NCBI RefSeq assembly: GCF_905404315.1
Contig: NC_066312.1
Coordinates: 793,001 to 857,000 of the forward strand
Source: Leptidea sinapis
Lineage: Eukaryota; Arthropoda; Insecta; Lepidoptera; Pieridae
Direction: 5' to 3'
DNA: 64,000 nucleotides
Part shown: one piece after another, positions 37,401 to 46,400 of the stretch
Layout of the letters: each line of letters opens with the position of its first letter
Position numbering within the stretch: the first letter of the stretch is position 1
Notes under the pieces: generated by a model
What the model was told of the DNA's origin: nothing
The model's input: only the letters and a program-made list of their open reading frames with translations
Databases searched by the model: none
Made by a program: the position numbers and the translations under genes

Positions 37401-40400
37401 GCTTTTAACGTCTCCGATCTTAGAGAAGGAAAACTTGAAATAAACCCGGTATTCTGTCCCGCCGCTTAGGGGCTGGCTGTCAAACCCCAAAGACATCATA
37501 CAGCCTAACAAACAATTACCGTCGGGAACATGGCTGTAGGAAAAAATACTGTAACTGTACCCCAGGGGGGTACCGGCAGAGCCGGAGAATCCCCTCCTCC
37601 TCCTGTATCTGCAGGACGAGGCTGCTCCTCGTATTCTGGGGGGAGCAACCTAACAGCTGTAGGCGGCGACGATATTCGCCATACGTCACGCCAAAACCGA
37701 AGTCCAAATTGTTCTCGCCGGGGCGGAAAGTGGGCATCGGAATGCCGTTTTGCGACTTTGAATGTTAGAGGAGGAATGAATGAGAAACTGGATGAAATTT
37801 ACGAGTTAATGAATGAAAGAAAATTAGATGTGCTGTGTGTGAATGAGACAAAACGTAAAGGGAAAGAGATACTGACGCGCGGCCCGTTCACAGAAATATG
37901 GTCGGGAGTTCCAGATGAAGAACATGGCAGTAAAGGCGTCGGTATACTTCTTTCAGAGCGAATGTCAGAATGCATGCGAGAGTATGAGTGCGTAAGTCCC
38001 CGCCTTATCTGGGTCCGATTGAAAGTAGGTCTGACACCTCTATTTTTGGTAGGTGTATACGCTCCGGACTCTTCCCATAGTAAGGCGGCAAGAGAAGAAT
38101 TTTGGGAACAAACGAGAGAGGTTTTGTTATTGCGTAAGTTGAATGAACGTATTGTCATGCTTGGAGATTTCAATGCAAGGGTTGGAGTGAAGCGTGATGG
38201 GTATGAAAATGTGCTTGGGACGTTTGGGGATAAGAGTGTGAATGACAACGGCGTATACTTGTTAGATATATGTGTGGAGATGGGTCTGTCTGTGATGAAT
38301 ACGTGGTTTCAGCATAAGATGATACATATGTACACGTGGCAAAAGAAGGAAGGCAATGTTGTGTTAAGGAGTATGATAGATCTTGTGATAGTCGATGAAA
38401 GAATAAAAATGAAAGTAGTGGATACTAGAGCCTATCGTGGACCAGATGTCGGCACAGATCACTATTTGGTAATTAGCAGAATAAGTGGTTTGTTTAAGCG
38501 CTGGCGGCACAGATCAAAAGGGTCAACTACTGAATTAGAACGTATAAAAGTGGAAAGATTGAAAGATCAGCAAGTAAAAGAGATGTATAAAAAGCAATTG
38601 AGTGGACGGCTAGAAAAAAGCTGGAGTGATGTTAATGAGGAAAGTGTGAATGATGTATGGTCGGTATTTAAAACCAACATTATTAAATGTGCTGATGATG
38701 TATGCGGTGTGAGTAAAAGAAGGCGCAAGAAATGCCAAAATGCCGACTGGTGGGATGATGAAACTAGAAGAATGGTTGAGGAAAAGAAAAAAGCATGGCT
38801 GGATGTCTTGGCAATAGAAGCAACAAATAGAGCGAGTGGCGGTATGAATGAAGATAATGTTAAAGAAATCAAGGACAAATATAGATGCGTGAAAGCGAAA
38901 GTTAAAGAATGTATAGAGAAGAAAAGGAATGAGAAAAAGGTGAAATATAAGGAACAATTCGGCGCAAGTTTCCGAGATAATATAAAACTGTTTTGGAAAC
39001 TCGTGAAAGAAGCGCGGGGAACAAATATAAATTCATCTATGAAACTGATTAGGAATGAACAAGATGAGGTCATACATGAAGAAAGTATGATACTAGAGTG
39101 CTGGAAGAATTATTTTGATACGAGAAAGATGTAAGTGAAAAAGAGCAGGAAGAGATAATAGATATGTTTGTGGACCCGAGTGATGAAATAGGTTTGGATG
39201 AAATTATGAAAGCGTTAAGAGGTATGAGGTCGGGAAAGTCTGCTGGGTATGATCGAGTGACGACTGAAATGTTGAAGGCTGGCGATGGACTAATAGTGAG
39301 CCTGCTGCATCGCCTTTTTAATTTATGTTGGAAACAGGGCCAAGTTCCAGACGATTGGACGAAGGCAGTGATTGTCCCAATTTATAAAGGCAAAGGCTCG
39401 CAGCAGGAATGTCAAAATTATCGCGGGATCAGCCTTCTTAGTGTTGTTGGAAAAGTGTATGCCAGAATATTGATTGAAAGAGTAATGAATGTGACTAATG
39501 ACAAGGTATGGGATGTGCAAGCGGGATTTCGGAAGGGAATGGGATGTACGGATCAAGTCTTTTCCTTACGCTGCATCACTGAAAAATGTCTGGCAAAAAA
39601 CCAGAAAGTATATTGCGCGTTCATAGACTTGGAAAAGGCATATGATAGGGTGAAAAGAAAGGAATTATGGAAGGTCTTATCTATGTATGGGGTGGACAAT
39701 TTTCTGATAAGGGCTCTGAAATCTCTGTACAGGGATTCTCAAGCCTGTGTTCGTGTTAATGGTGCCTATACGGGCTGGTTTGATATCTCCAAAGGTGTCA
39801 GACAGGGTTGTGTAGCGTCGCCTTGGTTGTTCAACCTATTCATGGATAGATGCATGAATGATGTGAGAGAAATGCAATGTGGAATCAATATGGAAGGGTT
39901 GTGTGTTAAGTGCCTCTTGTACGCCGATGATCAAGTCATTTTTTCATCATCGGTAAATGAGTTGCAACAAATGATTGACTGTTTGAACGGGAGCTTTAAA
40001 GAGAGAGGTTTGAAAGTAAATGCAAGAAAGACGAAAGTGATGGTATTTGAGAAGGATGAAAGGTTGACTGAGTGTACTATCACGATTGAAGGTGAAAGGG
40101 TAGAACAAGTTACAGAATTCGTATATTTGGGTAGCATGTTTACAAGAGACGGAAGATATGAAGGTGATATTGAAAGGAGAGTGACTGCGGGAAATTGTGT
40201 GAATGGAGCGCTGCATGCCTTTATAAACGGTAAGACTGTGCCAATAGAAGCGCGAATGGCTGTACATAATGGAGTGCTTGTCGCCACGTTAATGTATGGA
40301 AGTGAGAGTTGGGTATGGCAGAAGAAGCATAAAAGCAGAATTAACGCAGTTGAGATGCGATCACTGCGTAGTATGTGTGGGGTAAGACTGACTGATAGAA

Positions 40401-43400
40401 TTCCGAATGCGGTAATACGAGCGCGCTGTGGTTTGAAAGAGGATGTTGTGACAAGGACTGAAAAAGGAATGCTTAAATGGTTTGGACACGTGGAGCGAAT
40501 GAGTGAAGAAAGAATGACGCATCAAATATATAAGGCAAGTGTGTGTGGGCAAGCCGGTCGCGGGAGACCTCGTAGAACATTCGTCGATCAAATTGGGGAC
40601 GTTTTGAGAAAAGGAGAGGTCCGAAGCACCCGCAACCGGCGAGCATGTATGAAAAGAGTAATGAATGTAGAGGAAGCGCGTGAGGTTTGTAAGGATAGAA
40701 GCAAATGGCATTCTATTGTCTCTGCCTACCCCGACGGGAACAAGGCGTGAGTATGTGTGTGTGTGTGTGTGTATATATTATATAATATTGTATTATATTG
40801 ATATATATTATATGGTATTGTATTATATTGATATATATTATATAGTATTGTATTATATTGATATATATTATATAGTATTGTATTATATTGATATATATTA
40901 TATAGTATTGTATTGTATTGATATATATTATATAGTATTGTATTATATTGATATATATTATATAGTATTGTATTATATTGATATATATTATATAGTATTG
41001 TATTATATTGATATATATTATATGGTATTGTATTATATTGATATATATTATATAGTATTGTATTATATTGATATATATTATATAGTATTGTATTATATTG
41101 ATATATATTATATAGTATTGTATTATATTGATATATATTATATAGTATTGTATTATATTGATATATATTATATAGTATTGTATTATATTGATATATATTA
41201 TATAGTATTGTATTATATTGATATATATTATATAGTATTGTATTATATTGATATATATTATATAGTATTGTATTATATTGATATATATTATATAGTATTG
41301 TATTATATTGATATATATTATATAATATTGTATTATATTGGTATATATTATATAATATTGTATTATATTGATATATATTATATAATATTGTATTATATTG
41401 ATATATATTATATAATATTGTATTATCTTGATATATATTATATAGTATTGTATTATATTGATATATATTATATGGTATTGTATTATATTGATATTAGTAT
41501 TATACAGTATTGTATTATATTGATATTAGTATTATATAGTATTGTATTATATTGATATATATTATATAGTATTGTATTATATTGATATATATTATATAGT
41601 ATTGTATTATATTGATATTAGTATTATATAGTATTGTATTATATTGATATATATTATATAGTATTGTATTATATTGATATATATTATATAGTATTGTATT
41701 ATATTGATATTAGTATTATATAGTATTGTATTATTTTGATATATATTATATAGTATTGTATTATATTGATATTAGTATTATATAGTATTGTATTATATTG
41801 ATATATATTATTAGTATTGTATAAGAGCGTGTGCGTGTATAGGAAAAATTTTCTCAGTGTGAAAGTGTAAATGAAATGTCATTGCATTTTTACACTTCAT
41901 TACACAGTCTAATAGAAAAATTTGTACCTAAAACTAGAGTCGCTTAAGACAAGTATACACCGTGGTTCAAAAAGCAATTAACTTAGTTAACAAAAGAGAA
42001 AAATAAACTTTTACATAAATACAGGGTCTATCAAAACCCGTTAGATAAAATTTCGCTTCAAATCTTAAATAAGAGATATAAGCAACTAGCTACATCATGC
42101 TATAATTATTATATACAAAGAGCTGAAGATAGTATTTGAATTAATCCCAAATATTTTTATTCGTATCTAAAAAATAAACGCAGTAATTTAGTTCAGATAC
42201 CTCAAAATATGACTCTCAATGATACAACTGCATCCGATGGTCAGAGCATATGTAACTTGTTTGCCAACTACTTTTCTTCAACGTTTGATAATACTTCAGC
42301 TCATCCAACCACACAAATTAGTACAACTGTTCATAATACTAACTTTATCGGCAAAATTAATATTGGTCGAAAAAGCATCCTAAAACAGTTAAATGAACTT
42401 GATGTTCACAAAGGGGCTGGACCAGATGGCATTCCACCGTATTTCGTGTCTAGGTGCAGCCTAGCTTTGAGTTTTCCACTTTTTCTTATAATAAATAGGT
42501 CTCTTTCTACTGGTATATTCCCTGATATATGGAAAACTGCCAAAGTAGCTCCTATCCATAAAAACGGAGATAAAGACATTATTTCGAATTATAGGCCCAT
42601 CTCAATTCTGTCCGTATTTGCGAAGTTATTCGAAGTATTGCTCTATCCGTATTTAAAGAGCCATACAAAACAACTTCTCGTACATGAGTAACATGGATTC
42701 ACTCAATCCCGTTCAACGAGCACTAACTTGGTTGTACCATAATGAAATAGTAAATGCAATTGATGCTGGTGTACAAGTAAGCGCTATTTACATGGATTTT
42801 GCAAAAGCCTTCGATAGAGTTAGCCATATTATTTTATCGCAAAAATTAAAGTTATATGGAATAGGCGGGACGCTTTTGGAATGGTTTAGTTCCTACTTAT
42901 CGGTAGCGGTGAAGGGCTTCAAATCCGACAATTACGCAGTGATCTCAGGAGTACCTCAGGGTTCTCATTTGGGGCCATGGCTGTTCAATTTATTTATTAA
43001 TGATATTGTATCTCACATCCAACACAGTAGCACTTATCTCTTTGCAGATGACCTGAAGTTATGCAGAACTATAACAAGCCCTTTAGATTGCGATTTATTA
43101 CAAGAAGTTCTTAATGCAATATACAAATGGTGTACTAGTAATAAAATGACATTGAACACAAGTAAATGTTACTCTTATCACATTCACTCGCAACCGCGAT
43201 ATACTCAGAACTCAATATAGCATTAATGGTTTAATTCTAGAGGATATAACTGATATTAGAGACTTAGGGGTTTTTTTTGATAACAAATTAACGTTTCTGA
43301 CTCATATTGATAATGTTATTAATAAATCTTCAAAAATGCTAGGCTTCATCATCCGTAACTGTAAAAAATTCCGCAATCCAACAACTAAAATAACCCTGTA

Positions 43401-46400
43401 TAATGCTTATGTGCGCAGTAATCTAGAATACTGTAGCATCGTTTGGTCTCCTTAATTCAACATTCACCAATTAAGAGTTGAACGCATTCAAAAACGGTTC
43501 TTATGGGGTATATAAGCAATTGCCATGGTACTGCGATAAGTTGAGACTTTTTAACTTAAAAAGTATATCTGTTCGACGACAATTAATGCTAGATCTAATA
43601 TTTTTATACAAAATAATTAGAAATCAGTTCGACAGTCCATTACTCGTGCAATCCATCAGCTTACGAGTTCCCCCCCCCCGAGTACCAAGGCGTGCGTGCA
43701 TCAGCCATTTGCCAAAACTAACCTTAAGCAATTTTCTCCCATACCACGTCTATCAAGAACTTATAACTCCATCTGTGGTGAAGTAGATATTTTTAAAGAT
43801 TCAGAAGAGAATTGTTAGGCGCCAAAATATGATTAATATTCTTCTTTGTTTTCCTTCTTTTCAAATTCGTATCTTGATTTTATAATTTTTGCTTTATATT
43901 ATATAATTGTTTTCTTGGTGTCACGCAAGCAAAGACTGTGCAGTTTTGTGACACCTTAATTTGTTGTACATTCAACTCATTATTTGTTAATATTTGATAT
44001 ATTTTAAGCATATTAGAATGTAACGACTACTGGTTGTCCTATAAATAAATAAATAAATAGGAAAACATATAGTATTAAAAATAAAAATAAGTTAATGCCA
44101 TGCGAATAATATACCGGTGCCCAATGTAACGAATGATAATATATTAACCGGCGCGTGAGTCAATTGGTATTAAATGAACCAATCAGATATATAATAATTA
44201 ATCTGTAAAATATATAGTAATGTATCTGTTGTCTATAGCCTATAGGTATCTCTCTATTTGTACAAGAACTATCTGCATTATAGTTTGCCATAACAAAAGA
44301 ATTACATCAAAGAGAATGATAATTACGGCGCAAACAGGTATAAAGTTAATAGTATAAATGTGACAGTATAAATGTATTTTATTCGTTAAACTAGTTACGT
44401 ATTTAAAAATTGACAAGCCTCGTTTGGATAACTAAAATACGTGGCCATCATAGGTTTAACTAATAACTATTGCATTAAATAAATATAATTAATTATGTTT
44501 GATAACCGTTATTGTAGTAGTGAGCGCGCAACATTGCTGCGTCAGTACGAGAAGAGCGAGTGGTTGTCGCGGGTATACCACGCATACGACGCGGTCCACC
44601 GCAGCGTGCACGAGCCGTTCTCGTTGAGCCAGCCGGACGGCCTGCTGCACGCGGCGCGCTACGTGCTGTCCCAGCTGACGAGCGCACCCGCACCGCCGGG
44701 CCTCTCCATGTTGTATCCTTGTCACGTTCATACTTACACATGCACATCATATTTAAAACAAAATAAACACACATTTAACTTTTATTTTGGAGTGCATGAA
44801 ACACGTTAAACTGATTTATATAACATTTGAAGAACCAGTGGGAGGCTCCTTTGCACAGGAAGCCGGCTAGATTATGGGTACCAAAACGGCGCCTATTTCT
44901 GTCGTGAAACAGTAATGATGTTAACCATTGCTGTGTTTCGGTCTGAAGGGCGCCGTAGCTAGTGAAATTACTGGGCAAATGAGACTTAACATCTAATGTC
45001 TCAAGGTGACGAGCGCAATTCTAGTGCCGTTCAGTATTTTTGGGTTTTTCAAGAATCCTGAGCGGCAGTGCATTGTAATGGGTAAGGCGTATCAATTACC
45101 ATCAGCTGAAAGTCCTGCTCATCTCTTCCTTTATATTCATAAAAAAAGAAAGAATATTGAACTTTAACCAGATTAAACAGCTGCCTCTATCTCTGTATGG
45201 CGAAACAGGCCAAACAGCTGAACGCAGGACTTCTGGCGCGACAGATGCTGGACAAGATTCTCGGTCTGCAGATACCACACAAATTTCAGGTACTTTATTT
45301 CCATACTTACATACCATAACGAATATCTTCCAAGGAGGCAGTCCTTGAGACAAATTGTCTTAAAACATAAATAAAAAGACGTGAGGCACTCGGGACTGCC
45401 GCGGTAAAGCTATTGCATAGCATTTTTATCAACTTATACTATTATAATTATAATGATAACCTCGGGCTGCTGCAGGAGAGTGTTGAGCTGCTGATGCTGA
45501 AGAGCGGCAGGCAGGCGGGTCGCGAGGAAGACCTGGTGCCGCTGTGCTGGCGCTGTCGACGACACGCCCCGCTCATGGCCACGCACTGTCCGCGCTGTCG
45601 GCACGTGTTTGTGCACTCTATGGCCACACACGGTAAAATAGTCACCTGTTCAGAGTGGTTTGTATAGATCAATCTAATGAGGCCTTAATAATGCGCATAT
45701 AGTTGCGCTCGGGCGAGCCAGGCATTCTGGTGATAAAACATGGTATTCAAAATGCTGGGTTGATCTGATCTGTGACTTATTAACGGAAAGAGTTGTTTCA
45801 TCATCATTCTGTTACTTCATTTGAAATGAATATATTATTGTATTGTCATTGGTTTTTCATTAATGTGTACGGTTTCAATTCAATCCAACATTTTAAAGTG
45901 GGTGAAAATAATGTACAAAGCTTCGATACATGCAAATAAACTAACATACAAGATAACACTTGTCGACTAAGAGATGCAATTTTATTTTTCACAACAAAAT
46001 TGTAATTGAAAGTACTTGGCGCACAGAGGTACTGGCGCTGGTGCAGTTCGTGCCCGAGACCGGCATCTCCGAGGAGGAGGCGCTGGATCTAATCGAGCGG
46101 ACAGCGCCGCCCGAGGACGTGGAGTCCGACCAAGACGTGCTGGTCGTCCACCGAGACACCGACAACGCAGACCCCTTTGTAGATAAGTTCGACGAGGTCA
46201 GTTGATATAGCCCCAGCACGGTGAAACAGTGACGGAAAATAAGTGTGTCACGTCAGATGGTTTTCAGTTTACAAATACTTTGCTTGGTAAATATTAGAGT
46301 GTCTGCCTAGGCTTGGCGACACAAGATGGCGGATTATCTCTATCCTAACACATGGGGATAATATTGCGTATTAAACTTGACCATGTTGACAAGGCTTTTC

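Larger units (their letters stand above)
37300..40770 (+). mobile_element. Nearly intact RTE-like non-LTR retrotransposon inserted in the satellite
   Basis: About 3.4 kb. The 5' end begins near TGCCGTGGGGTATCCGG. It encodes an APE-type endonuclease and a reverse transcriptase in one orientation and ends in a short (TG)n run (about 40751-40771), after which the satellite resumes. One frameshift separates the two enzyme parts. A 5'-truncated relative lies at 29085-30390. RTE elements are LINEs with few accessory domains and often end in a short microsatellite, which fits. Confidence 0.88.
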
